This document shows positions 16,856-25,208 of a stretch of DNA of 38,266 nt, in pieces. The notes under the pieces are model-generated. The model saw only the letters and a program-made list of their open reading frames with translations. It searched no databases and had not been told where the DNA came from. Source of the stretch: M1-B18 sp048264125 (GTDB lineage Bacteria > Bacillota > Clostridia > Peptostreptococcales > Natronincolaceae); NCBI GenBank assembly GCA_048264125.1, contig JBLXDM010000018.1, positions 1-38,266 on the forward strand, written 5' to 3'. Within the stretch, counting starts at the first letter, position 1, and each line of letters starts with the position of its first letter. A program made the position numbers and the translations under genes.

Positions 16856-17040
16856 AAAAAAAGAGGTCAAAATTTGCACTTTTTGACCTCTTTTTTTGCT
16901 CATTTTTCACTCCAAAACCACTATATGTTGTGGTTGAAGTGCCTTATTTTCTCTTGTCACAACAATACGTCATCATTATTATCACCTCAACGTGCGTTGA
17001 GTAGACAATAATGATGTCGTGAAGACCTAGTGGCGCCTTG
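16856..17040. repeat. Hairpin repeat element, copy 2
   Basis: Three hairpins in a row: AAAAAAAGAGGTCAAAA/TTTTGACCTC-TTTTTTT (16856-16897, a strong bidirectional terminator), AACCAC/GTGGTT (16916-16935), and a long imperfect stem CGTCATCATTATT (16968-16980) with AATAATGATGTCG (17007-17019) enclosing CTCAAC-gtgc-GTTGAG. The linker TTGCTCATTTTTCACT is identical to copy 1 at 12162. The end (GGCGCCTTGGCG) resembles the patch at 10320. The type of element was not identified; it could be a MITE-like element or a structured RNA. Confidence 0.55.
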
Positions 17041-17244
17041 GCGTAGTGTAAATTTGGCAAAAACCTTTTTTAATGCAACTTCTATTAAAGATAGTTAGTA
17101 TCATAACTGTCTACGACTACGATTATCCTAGCCAATTACCTATACTAAGAATACTTTCATTTACAAGATTTCTACACTCCAACGCTTTCTCAATACGCAG
17201 GTACTTGATATGAGCAGGTGGCTTTCAACAACCTGAATCCCATC

Positions 17245-17634
17245 CTAAATAATTCTAGTGATTTCTGAGAAGTATAAAGTGTGGTAATCTTCATTGCTAT
17301 AAATATTATTAAGGATATCACTTCTTAAATTTGAAAATGTAACAATCTGCTTATATACGTTATTACATTCTAGCACCGTTTTACATCCAGTGATGTATAT
17401 TGCACCAGAATCTGTTGAAGCTGTTTTGAAATTGCATTTCTCAAATTTGTTTACTTTACGACCACTTGCTTTACCACATATTTCCAACTCCCTTAGCATT
17501 TCAAATTTCTTTGGGATGTTTATAGTAAAAACATCTGAACTCTCAAGCAATTCTGTCGTATGCCGTGTGCCTCTGACAAGTACCATTACCATAGGCATTT
17601 GCCACATGTATCCAATCAGTGCCTCCCGGACCAT
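17245..17634 (-). pseudogene. Flavin reductase-like protein, N-terminally truncated
   Basis: 129 codons. IGYMWQMPMVMVLVRGTRHT (residues 7-26), FTINIP and CGKASGRKVNKFEKC, then a final DYHTLYFSEI, are the recognisable central and C-terminal segments of flavin reductase-domain FMN proteins, which are normally about 165-200 residues. The N-terminal strands before GYMW are missing and the DNA upstream has stops in all three frames, with no ribosome site at the ATG. It is probably a remnant beside the debris region, although a short functional form cannot be excluded. Confidence 0.6.
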
Positions 17635-17815
17635 TTAAATGCCAAGATTTCGGCTACTTCTTACTTTGTATTCTTACTACACACTCCATATGCCTTAAAA
17701 ATACAAAAATCCTTAAATATACAAAAATAATGCCATTCGAGGCTGGTGAAAGGTAGTTAATTTACGTAAAATATGAGAATTATTTAATTCAAAACTATCA
17801 ATAGATAACTATATA

Positions 17816-18184
17816 TCACCGTTCAAATATGGCTTCGATTTCCGAAATATATATTTCTTCTGAACTACTATGACCATAATCTTCGTAATCAGAATCTCCT
17901 GGTTCAAGATAAGAATCAATGACACTTTCAATACCATCTGTATTGACACTCTGAGATATTGACGTATTTTTGTAAGTATAAATATTTTCATCTAGTTCGG
18001 ATAATTTTTCGAATATTTCATTTTCAATATCTTCTGTTACCCATTTCTTTAATGTTTGAGTTACTGCATCCTTATCTAATTCTACTTCTTCATCGTCTCT
18101 ATAGTACCAAATTTTTGTATTTTGGTTAATTAGGTCATTAATATTATTTTTTAAGGTTATCCAAGTGTTGAATGAATTCTGATG
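17816..18184 (-). pseudogene. Hypothetical acidic protein, 5' end lost at IS junction
   Basis: A minus-strand frame is open for 122 codons down to TGA at 17816-17818 but contains no usable start. It reads IWYYRDDEEVELDKDAVTQT ... KKWVTEDIENEIFEKLSEL ... and ends in a very acidic, Ser/Tyr-rich tail (EPGDSDYEDYGHSSSEE). The product was not recognised. Its upstream part coincides with the end of the transposase fragment (18157), so the true 5' end was probably removed by the insertion or deletion that left that fragment. Confidence 0.45.
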
Positions 18185-18672
18185 TTATTAAACCAATTAA
18201 CATAATCAGAGAGCATTAATTCTAGTTCATCTAGGTTTTGGAAATTATAGTTTTTCGTAAACTCTGTCTTAAATATTTTAAATGTAGCTTCAGCTACAGC
18301 ATTGTCATAGGCACATCCCTTCATACTAAGGGAACGTTTGATTTTAAAGGTTTCTAGGACTTCATCGATTATCCTATTCTTGAATTCATTGCCTCTAACT
18401 GTATGGAATAGTGTAATTGAATCCAGCCTTGTCTTAACACTGGCAAAAGCCCTATAAACAAGGTTTGCGTCCTTGTGGTGACCTGAACTATAGCCGATTA
18501 TTTCTCTGTTAAAGAGGTCAACTAAAATACATACATAATTCCATTTGTTTTTAACTCTTACGTATGTTAGATCGCTTACAATAGCTTCAAAAGGAGCCTC
18601 CGTATTAAATTCTCTATTTAATTCATTAGCTACCTTTGAATCGTTGCATCTATCTTTATAGGGTTTGTATTG
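18157..18672 (-). mobile_element. IS3/IS150-family transposase OrfB fragment
   Basis: About 170 codons of an IS3-family integrase core without start. Motifs: SDLTYVRV with the first catalytic Asp, then the second region FHTVRGNEFKN, in which the catalytic Asp is replaced by Val (codon at 18398-18400), then YDNAVAEATFKIFKTEF with the third catalytic Glu, and VNWFNNIRIHSTLG. The frame stops right after HSTLG, lacking the usual last residues (GYxTPxEY). No orfA or terminal repeats were found. The fragment is inactive and separates two truncated genes. Confidence 0.85.
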
Positions 18673-18678
18673 GGCTAC

Positions 18679-19089
18679 TCAATCAATTCCAGCTTTCCCA
18701 CAATACGCTGCGACACTATTTCCTGCATTCCCGCTGCTGTCTTGAACAACCGAATCAACACCGATAGTTTTACAGTGAGCGATAAGCATAGCTGCTCCTC
18801 TGTCTTTGAAAGAAAGAGTCGGCATAAAATAGTCCATTTTCAGCATAACATCTTTATCGAGGGAATTAATGGGTGTCATACCTTCCCCCATGGTAATATC
18901 CTTCCACACTTCACTGTCAACAGGCATAAAAGCCCTATATCGGAATAATCCCCACATACCCTTATCGATTAAATCGAGATCAAAAAGCGGTGGAGTAAAC
19001 TCCAATTTCCACAACCCGCCGCATTCACATTTTGCTTGACGTGTCTTTACATCCACTTTTTTCATACATTTTGAACATACATATTTCAT
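18679..19089 (-). pseudogene. Threonine synthase-like PLP enzyme, truncated by IS fragment
   Basis: 136 codons, about a third of the roughly 400 expected (compare 28608-29816). It has an N-terminal Zn-ribbon CSKC...CECGG, the TMGEGMTP loop near residue 67, the PLP Lys-95 in LSFKDRG, and DSSGNAGNSVAAY. The frame then enters a TGA precisely where IS3 transposase sequence begins. The PLP phosphate site and the second half of the fold are gone, so no activity is expected. The start has a G-rich ribosome site. It is 31 bases downstream of RidA, suggesting it was the next gene in that operon. Confidence 0.8.
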
Positions 19090-19119
19090 CTTATTCCCCC
19101 CAAAATAATAGCTTCTGCA

Positions 19120-19494
19120 TCAGCATGCTGCAATTACTTCGATTTCCACTTTAAACCCATAATGCAGTTCTTTTACTGCAACAACAGATCTCGCCGGTGT
19201 GTGGTCGCCAAAAAAATCAGCATATGTTTTATCCACGTCTGGCCATAAGTTCAGATCACAAATATAAATAACCGCTTTTAAAACCTTGCTTCTATCCGAA
19301 TCAACTTGTTTTAAAATCAACTCAATATTATTAAGTGTCTGCTCTACTTCTTCCTCTATACTACCATATTTTTTTTGGCCGTTTTGCGGGTTTATAGAAA
19401 ACTGCCCCGACACGTATACCCGGTTATCTTCACATGCTGCTAAGGCGTAGTGCCCGTTTGCCTTTAAGCCTTCAACTTGTTTTATGGTTTTCAA
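19120..19494 (-). CDS. RidA-family enamine/imine deaminase
   Basis: 124 residues, normal RidA length. GGGAGGAG lies before a TTG start at 19494. Arg-102 (PARSVVAV) matches the substrate-carboxylate Arg of RidA, and the C-terminal VEIEVIA supplies the conserved Glu. RidA proteins hydrolyse reactive 2-aminoacrylate or 2-aminocrotonate released by PLP-dependent dehydratases. The adjacent threonine-synthase-like gene (now truncated) and its paralogue at 28608 are plausible sources. It is separated from the crotonase gene by a hairpin at 19540-19581. Confidence 0.9.
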   Translation of the reverse strand: MKTIKQVEGLKANGHYALAACEDNRVYVSGQFSINPQNGQKKYGSIEEEVEQTLNNIELILKQVDSDRSKVLKAVIYICDLNLWPDVDKTYADFFGDHTPARSVVAVKELHYGFKVEIEVIAAC

Positions 19495-19539
19495 TTAACA
19501 CTCCTCCCTTCCTTATTAGTCAGCCTTTCTGTCTCTTTT

Positions 19540-19581
19540 AACTATTGCACATCTACTATTTATCGCAGATGTGCAATAGTT
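19540..19581. repeat. Hairpin AACTATTGCACATCT, copy 1
   Basis: A 15-base perfect inverted repeat with a 12-base loop after the crotonase gene 19594-20436. On the plus strand it is followed by TTTTTG; on the coding (minus) strand there is no T-run. An almost identical hairpin follows the paralogous crotonase (23510-23550). Confidence 0.7.
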
Positions 19582-19593
19582 TTTGAGTTTCAG

Positions 19594-20436
19594 CTATATA
19601 CGTCCCTGCTTCTTCAGTTCCTTCAACCTTTCATACACGCCTACCTCATCCATACTCTGTGATAAATCCTGGCTGGTGATATGCATGGTTTGATCATCGG
19701 TAAGTGCTTGCTTCCAAGGACGTTGGAGAACTGTATGTGTCAGATATCTGGTTCCACGCGGTCGATCCATTATATGCTCCGCCAATTCCCACGCACGGGG
19801 AAGCAGCTGTTCACGAGGCAAACACTCATTAGCCAGCCCAAACTCGACTGCTGCTTTGCCGTCAATCTTTTTACCGGTATAGGCATAGTAAGCCGCCCGC
19901 TTAATGCCCATAAGCCTTTGGAGCATAAGCGCCATACCATCTCCCGGAACTGTCCCGCCAAGAAAATGCGGATCCCAAAAGTCTACGTCTTCTGCAACAA
20001 GTGTAATATCGCATAACATAGAAAATTCAATATGCACTCCCGGACCATTAACCGCTGCAATAATCGGAACATCAATACCCCAAACAATGTTTTCCAACAA
20101 TTTCTGAGAATCCATCCGCATTTTTAGCTTGGCATCTCCGGGCCACTGGGCAAAGGGGATTTTCCACGAGTCAGGATCGCCAACCAACCACTTGTCTCCT
20201 GAGCCAGTTAGAATAATCACCTGATTCTCATGGTCTGAACCAATATCCTTCCATGCTTGACCCCATGATTCGTGAACATCCCAAACATATTGTAACGGTC
20301 CTCCATCAGTGTGCATCTTCACTTCAATAATTCCGTTTTTGCGGGTCATCTTCATAATGTGTTCGTACTTCTTCGAGTATTCATCAAATTGCGATTTGTT
20401 GAATCTTTGGAAAAATTCCGGTAAATTTTCTGCCAT
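19594..20436 (-). CDS. Crotonase-fold hydrolase, copy A (6-oxocamphor hydrolase-like)
   Basis: 280 residues of the enoyl-CoA hydratase/isomerase superfamily. The oxyanion-hole region (LTGSGDKWLVGD) is unusual for acyl-CoA enzymes. FWDPHFLGGTVPGDG places His-157 and Asp-166 nine residues apart, as His-145 and Asp-154 are in 6-oxocamphor hydrolase; His-135 (GPGVHIEF) would correspond to His-122. That enzyme cleaves beta-diketones by a retro-Claisen hydrolysis without CoA. I infer C-C or related hydrolytic chemistry rather than enoyl-CoA hydration. Spacing to the M20 gene upstream is 91 bases. A paralogue is at 23562-24425. Confidence 0.85.
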   Translation of the reverse strand: MAENLPEFFQRFNKSQFDEYSKKYEHIMKMTRKNGIIEVKMHTDGGPLQYVWDVHESWGQAWKDIGSDHENQVIILTGSGDKWLVGDPDSWKIPFAQWPGDAKLKMRMDSQKLLENIVWGIDVPIIAAVNGPGVHIEFSMLCDITLVAEDVDFWDPHFLGGTVPGDGMALMLQRLMGIKRAAYYAYTGKKIDGKAAVEFGLANECLPREQLLPRAWELAEHIMDRPRGTRYLTHTVLQRPWKQALTDDQTMHITSQDLSQSMDEVGVYERLKELKKQGRI

Positions 20437-20527
20437 TTAAATGAATCCTTTCAAATTTAATATTTTTCACTTCATGTAAAGATCTTATTGGTTATAAACT
20501 AATAATTTTTTGTATCATAAGGATTTC

Positions 20528-21970
20528 TCACCTTAAGGGTGACGGTTTAACATCAGGCGGAATCGGGCATATGTAAGTCTCCCCACCTAATCTTTCTGCA
20601 AATTCTTTTTTAGCCTTTACTACCAGTTCAGGATTTTCCAGCAGCTCAGCACCTGCAAGTGCCATAACTTTACCTGCATGCATCATGCCTTTGTGGCAAA
20701 GGTCCGATTTCCCTTGTGCAACCTGCTGCCATGAATGGGGAGCTGTATCTTTCGCATAGGTAACTGCTTGGAATGACACTGTTGGAACATTCCAGCTTAC
20801 ATCCGCCAAATCGCTGGAACCCATCGCTACAATATCAGCAGGTTCATACGGATAGATAATATCTATTATCTCCTTGCCGGATATCTGCTTGCCAACCTCC
20901 TTGCCTACTTCTCCGAACAAACTGATTGCAAGGCTTTCATCGAATTGCTTCTCCTTTGCGCTCATAGTTTCCCTGATCTTCCTGGCATATGCTATGTCTT
21001 TATCATTTATAGGCACTGGGCCTACTTCCATAAACTTTTCATACAGCAAGGCCCCCAGTACATTGTTAGGAATCATATTAGAGCTTGCCTTGTCAAAAAT
21101 AACCTCCACTTTGGTATCGGTCATCAATGCCGCACCTTTTGCTATGTTCAGAACTCTCTCATAGACATCCCTTACCTGCGAAAGCTTGGGTGCCCGCAGC
21201 TGATACAGGACTGCAGCCTCCGGCTGTACGACATTTGGAGAACACCCTCCTGCATCGGTGATAGCATAGTGCATGCGCGTTTCCTGTTCAACATGCTCTC
21301 TCAGAAAATTCACTCCGACATTCATTAATTCAACTGCGTCGAGGGCACTTCTTCCAAGGTGAGGCGACCCGGAAGCATGTGAGCTTATGCCATGGAATTT
21401 AAAATATGTACTGATAGTCGCAAGTACATTGAAGGTCATTATATTGCTTGAAGTAAACGGATGCCATGTAATGGCTGCATCAACATCGTTGAAATAGCCA
21501 GCTCTTGCTAAATATACCTTCCCGCAACCGCCTTCCTCAGCCGGACAACCGAAATACTTCACTGTTCCCTTAACATTGTTTTCTTTCATGTATTCCTTGA
21601 GGGCAAGCGCAGCTGCCAGTGCACCGACGCCAAGAGCATGGTGGCCGCATCCGTGGCCTTTACCCCCTTCTTCCAAAGGCTTTTTTTCCGCAATCCCCGC
21701 TTCCTGGCTTATTCCGTATAGAGCATCATATTCTCCCAAAAAACCGATTGCCGGTTTCCCGCTGCCATAGCTGGCTACAAAAGCTGTTTCCATGTCTGCT
21801 ATACCCTTTGTTACGGTAAAACCTTCTTCTGCTAAAACCTTGTACAATAGTTCAGAAGATTTGTACTCTTCGTATCTGGTCTCTGCATACTCCCATATAC
21901 TGTCACTGATCTTGAGCAGCATTTCCCTTTTTGCTTCAAAATACGGCAATACCTTTTCCTTAATCACCAT
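20528..21970 (-). CDS. M20-family amidohydrolase, copy A (AbgB-like)
   Basis: 480 residues, the size of p-aminobenzoyl-glutamate hydrolase subunit B-type M20 proteins. GFLGEYDAL near residue 77, metal motif GHGCGHHALG at 105-114, then GCPAEEGG with the catalytic Glu-145 and metal-bridging Glu-146. ISSHASGSPHLGRSALDAV marks the dimerisation-domain junction, where the His completes the neighbouring active site. The enzyme should cleave an amide (N-acyl amino acid, aminobenzoyl-glutamate-like or carbamoyl compound). GGAGGTATCTAC precedes ATG 21970. The paralogue is 63 bases upstream (22034-23473). Confidence 0.9.
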   Translation of the reverse strand: MVIKEKVLPYFEAKREMLLKISDSIWEYAETRYEEYKSSELLYKVLAEEGFTVTKGIADMETAFVASYGSGKPAIGFLGEYDALYGISQEAGIAEKKPLEEGGKGHGCGHHALGVGALAAALALKEYMKENNVKGTVKYFGCPAEEGGCGKVYLARAGYFNDVDAAITWHPFTSSNIMTFNVLATISTYFKFHGISSHASGSPHLGRSALDAVELMNVGVNFLREHVEQETRMHYAITDAGGCSPNVVQPEAAVLYQLRAPKLSQVRDVYERVLNIAKGAALMTDTKVEVIFDKASSNMIPNNVLGALLYEKFMEVGPVPINDKDIAYARKIRETMSAKEKQFDESLAISLFGEVGKEVGKQISGKEIIDIIYPYEPADIVAMGSSDLADVSWNVPTVSFQAVTYAKDTAPHSWQQVAQGKSDLCHKGMMHAGKVMALAGAELLENPELVVKAKKEFAERLGGETYICPIPPDVKPSPLR

Positions 21971-22033
21971 GTAGATACCTCCAATCGTATTTTAATTAAT
22001 GCACGACCTTGACATTTTGGCGCCGGACTTTAT

Positions 22034-23473
22034 TTACCTTAATTGTGACGGTTTAACCTCAGGGGGAATTGGACATATATACTTCTCCCCAGCTCGTCTT
22101 TTGTCAAACTCTTCTTTGGCTTTTACTACCAGTTCAGGATTTTCCAGCAATTCTGCACCTGCAAGTGCCATAACTTTGCCTGCATGCAGCAGCCCTTTGT
22201 GGCAAAGGTCCGATTTCCCTTGTGCAACCTGCTGCCATGAATGGGGAGCTGTATCTTTAGCATAGGTAACTACTTGGAATGACACTGTCGGCACATTCCA
22301 GCTTACATCCCCCACATCACTGGAACCCATTGCTAGAATATCAACAGGGTCATACCGATAGATAAAGTCGATTATTTCCTTACCGTTAATCTGCTTAACA
22401 ACCTCTTTTCCCACTTCTCCAAACATATTATTTGCAATGAATTCATCAAAATGCTTTTCTTTCTCACTCAGAGTTTCCCTGATTTTTCTTGCACATTCTA
22501 TGTCTTTATCATTTATAGGCACTTGTCCTAATTCCATATATTTTTCATGCACCAAAGCCCCCAGCACACGGTTATGAAGCACATTAGAACTTGCGCTGTT
22601 AAAAACAACCTCCAGCTTGGTACCGGTCATCAATGCTGCGCCTTTTGCTATGTTTACAACTCTCTCATACATATTCCGCACCTGAGAAAGCTTGGGTGCA
22701 CGAAGCTGATACAAGACTGCAGCCTTAGGCTGTACGACATTTGGAGAACAACCGCCTGTATCGGTTATTGCATAGTGCATACGTGTATCCTGTTCAACAT
22801 GTTCTCTTAGAAAATTCACTCCGACATTCATCAACTCAACTGCGTCAAGGGCACTTCTTCCAAGGTGAGGTGACCCTGAGGCATGTGAACTTATTCCGTA
22901 AAATCTGAAATATACGCTAATATTCGCAAGGTAATTGAAGGTCATTATATTGCTGGAAGTAAACGGATGCCATGTAATGGCTGCATCAACATCGTTGAAA
23001 TAGCCGGCTCTTGCCATATATACCTTCCCACCACCGTTTTCTGCGGCTGGGCAACCGAAGTACTTCACTGTTCCCTTAAGGTTGTTTTCTTTTATATATT
23101 CCTTGAGGGCAATTGCAGCTGCCAATGCACCGGTGCCGATAGCATGATGGCCGCATCCGTGGCCATTGGCTCCTTCTACCAGAGGCATTTTCTCCGCAAG
23201 CCCCGCGACCTGGCTTAGTCCATTCTGAGCGTCATATTCTCCCAAAAACCCGATTACCGGTTTCCCGCTGCCGTAGCTAGCCACAAAAGCTGTTTTTTCA
23301 TCTGCTATACCCTTTGTTACAGCAAAACCTTCTTCTGCTAAAACCTTGCACAAAAGCTCAGATGATTTGTGCTCTTCGAATCTGGTCTCGGCATACTCCC
23401 ATATACTGTCACTGATCTTGAGCAGCATCTCCTGCTTTGCTTCAATATAAGATAATACCTTTTCCTTAACCAC
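22034..23473 (-). CDS. M20-family amidohydrolase, copy B, altered catalytic Glu
   Basis: 479 residues from GTG 23473. The ATG of copy A aligns with an ATA here, and a G-rich ribosome site precedes the GTG; a longer frame to 23500 is less likely. It is closely similar to copy A over its whole length at DNA and protein level. In the active site CPAEEGG has become CPAAENG: the general-base Glu is Ala-144 while the metal-bridging Glu-145 is kept. Metal motif GHGCGHHAIG is intact. So this copy may be catalytically impaired, act as a binding subunit with copy A (as AbgA/AbgB form a heterodimer), or have new specificity. Confidence 0.9.
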   Translation of the reverse strand: MVKEKVLSYIEAKQEMLLKISDSIWEYAETRFEEHKSSELLCKVLAEEGFAVTKGIADEKTAFVASYGSGKPVIGFLGEYDAQNGLSQVAGLAEKMPLVEGANGHGCGHHAIGTGALAAAIALKEYIKENNLKGTVKYFGCPAAENGGGKVYMARAGYFNDVDAAITWHPFTSSNIMTFNYLANISVYFRFYGISSHASGSPHLGRSALDAVELMNVGVNFLREHVEQDTRMHYAITDTGGCSPNVVQPKAAVLYQLRAPKLSQVRNMYERVVNIAKGAALMTGTKLEVVFNSASSNVLHNRVLGALVHEKYMELGQVPINDKDIECARKIRETLSEKEKHFDEFIANNMFGEVGKEVVKQINGKEIIDFIYRYDPVDILAMGSSDVGDVSWNVPTVSFQVVTYAKDTAPHSWQQVAQGKSDLCHKGLLHAGKVMALAGAELLENPELVVKAKEEFDKRRAGEKYICPIPPEVKPSQLR

Positions 23474-23509
23474 TATATAGATACCCCCCACAGTATACAT
23501 ATTAAATTA

Positions 23510-23550
23510 AACTATTGCACATCCGCAATTATCGCAGATGTGCAATAGTT
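23510..23550. repeat. Hairpin AACTATTGCACATC, copy 2
   Basis: Nearly identical in stem and position to 19540-19581, here between crotonase copy B and M20 copy B. On the minus strand it is followed by TTTAATTTAA, a weak terminator-like context that could lower expression of the M20 genes relative to the crotonase. Confidence 0.65.
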
Positions 23551-23561
23551 TTGTGTTTAAG

Positions 23562-24425
23562 CTATATGCGACCCTGTTTCTTCAATTCCTGCAGCCTTGC
23601 TAACTGGCCTTCCTCATCCATGCACAGTCCCAAGGTTATGGAGGCACCATGCATTGCCTGATCTTCGACAAGCGCTTGTTTCCAAGGACGCATCAGAACA
23701 CTATGTGTCAAGTATCTAGTTGCACGTGGCCTATCCATTATCATCTCCGCCAGTTCCCAGGCACGGTCAAGAATCTTCTCCCGAGACAAACACTCATTAG
23801 CCAACCCAAGCTCGACTGCCGTTTTGCCGTCAAGCTTTTTACCGGTATAAGCGTAATAGGAAGCCCGTTTGATGCCTATAGTCCTTTGAAGCACCATCCC
23901 CATACCATCTCCCGGAACTACCCCTGCAAGAAAATGCGGGTCCCAAAAGTCTACATCTTCTGTAACAAGTGTAATATCAGCTAATGCCCCAAATTCAACA
24001 TGCACCCCAGGGCCGTTGATCGCTGCAATAACCGGAACATCAATACCGAAAACCAGGTTTTCCATCAGCTTTTGAGACTCCATACGCATTTTTAGCTTGG
24101 CGTCTGCGGACCACTGGATTAATGGGATTTTCCATGCGCCAGGGTCTCCAACCAACCACTTGTCTCCTGATCCTGTTAGAATAACCACCTGATTCTCATG
24201 GTCTGAACCTATTTCCTTCCATGCTTTACCCCATGCTTCGTGAACTTTCCAAACGTACTTTAACGGGCCGCCATCTGTATGCATTTTCACTTCAAGAATT
24301 CCGTTCCGGCGGGTCATCTTCATAATGTCCTTGTATTTCTCCGAGTATACCTCAAATTGTGATTCCTCGAATCTTTGGAAATAATCCGGTAAATTCTCCT
24401 TTACATTTTGCACGCCCATTTTCAT
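23562..24425 (-). CDS. Crotonase-fold hydrolase, copy B (6-oxocamphor hydrolase-like)
   Basis: 287 residues, strongly similar to copy A (19594-20436) with seven extra N-terminal residues. The same triad is present: His-142 (GPGVHVEF), and His-164 with Asp-173 (PHFLAGVVPGDG). GGGAGGATGT lies before ATG 24425; an internal ATG three codons on is possible. It is followed by a hairpin copied from the other crotonase locus, then by M20 copy B. The gene directly upstream encodes a membrane protein of the DUF5058 pair, so uptake and hydrolysis seem encoded together. Confidence 0.85.
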   Translation of the reverse strand: MKMGVQNVKENLPDYFQRFEESQFEVYSEKYKDIMKMTRRNGILEVKMHTDGGPLKYVWKVHEAWGKAWKEIGSDHENQVVILTGSGDKWLVGDPGAWKIPLIQWSADAKLKMRMESQKLMENLVFGIDVPVIAAINGPGVHVEFGALADITLVTEDVDFWDPHFLAGVVPGDGMGMVLQRTIGIKRASYYAYTGKKLDGKTAVELGLANECLSREKILDRAWELAEMIMDRPRATRYLTHSVLMRPWKQALVEDQAMHGASITLGLCMDEEGQLARLQELKKQGRI

Positions 24426-24491
24426 ACATCCTCCCTAATTTTATATTTTTAGCTCCATGTGAACGATCTAATAACTAGTAGCTATTGTTCT

Positions 24492-25208
24492 TTAATGTCC
24501 TGCCGCTTCATTGTTTTGTTTTTTGGCTTCTTTTCCTTTACCGCTTTTTTTATACAGATGATATTTCCATGCTACGGCAATTGCAAGAAAGATAGGCATT
24601 ATCAGCGGTTCAATCCCTTCAATCAAGGAATACCCAAACACAAGCGTAACGATTGCCACAGCAACACACGGTACGATTGCTGTTTTGAAGTCTTTTTTAA
24701 TCATTGGAAATATCAATGCCCCTAATAATGCAGGCATAAAATTATCAAATGCAGGTTGAAGTATAGGAGCTTGAAGCACAGGTAAAATGGCACTGATGAA
24801 GATCATCCCAAGAAACGTTATTACCATCGTGGTTACAGCGGATACGCAAATAGCAACCATGGAAACAATATTGGCTTCTTTTGATAAAGCTTCATAACCG
24901 GTTAATTTTAAGCAACTTACAGCCGCCGGCATTTTTATGTTGAGTGTATTCCCAGTGTTAAAGGAGATATAGGTTCCTCCGGGGCCCAAAATAGGAGCAA
25001 TTGTCAGGCACTCAACTGTTCCTACTACTAAAAACATGGCAAGCGGACTCATAAGCGCTATGGCTGTTGTTTTAATATCAATTCCAACACCCCAGATAAG
25101 GTTCATCGATAACGGTACGCAAATTAATGAAATTAAAAAAATGATTGTAGACTTTTTGCCCCATCTGTGAAGTCTTGAATCATAATCGTTTAAAGTTAAA
25201 TTACTCAT
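24492..25208 (-). CDS. DUF5058-partner membrane protein, copy A
   Basis: 238 residues, about six membrane segments, with a basic C-terminal tail. Shared with copy B (26116-26808) are YDSxLHRxGxxST near the N-terminus, the loop TGNTLNxKxPAAxS near residue 88, and PAxxNxMPALLGAL near 160. The ATG overlaps the stop codon of the DUF5058 gene (ATGA), so the two are translationally coupled and probably form one complex. I know of no assigned function. Asn/Thr-rich half-helix loops like TGNTLN resemble substrate or ion sites in secondary carriers, which is inference. Confidence 0.75.
   Translation of the reverse strand: MSNLTLNDYDSRLHRWGKKSTIIFLISLICVPLSMNLIWGVGIDIKTTAIALMSPLAMFLVVGTVECLTIAPILGPGGTYISFNTGNTLNIKMPAAVSCLKLTGYEALSKEANIVSMVAICVSAVTTMVITFLGMIFISAILPVLQAPILQPAFDNFMPALLGALIFPMIKKDFKTAIVPCVAVAIVTLVFGYSLIEGIEPLIMPIFLAIAVAWKYHLYKKSGKGKEAKKQNNEAAGH

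Noticed and set aside
17809..17991. 60-codon minus-strand ORF rich in Ile/Leu
   Set aside because: A neighbouring frame is open over 122 codons (17816-18184) and has a more protein-like acidic composition, so the shorter ORF is a shadow.
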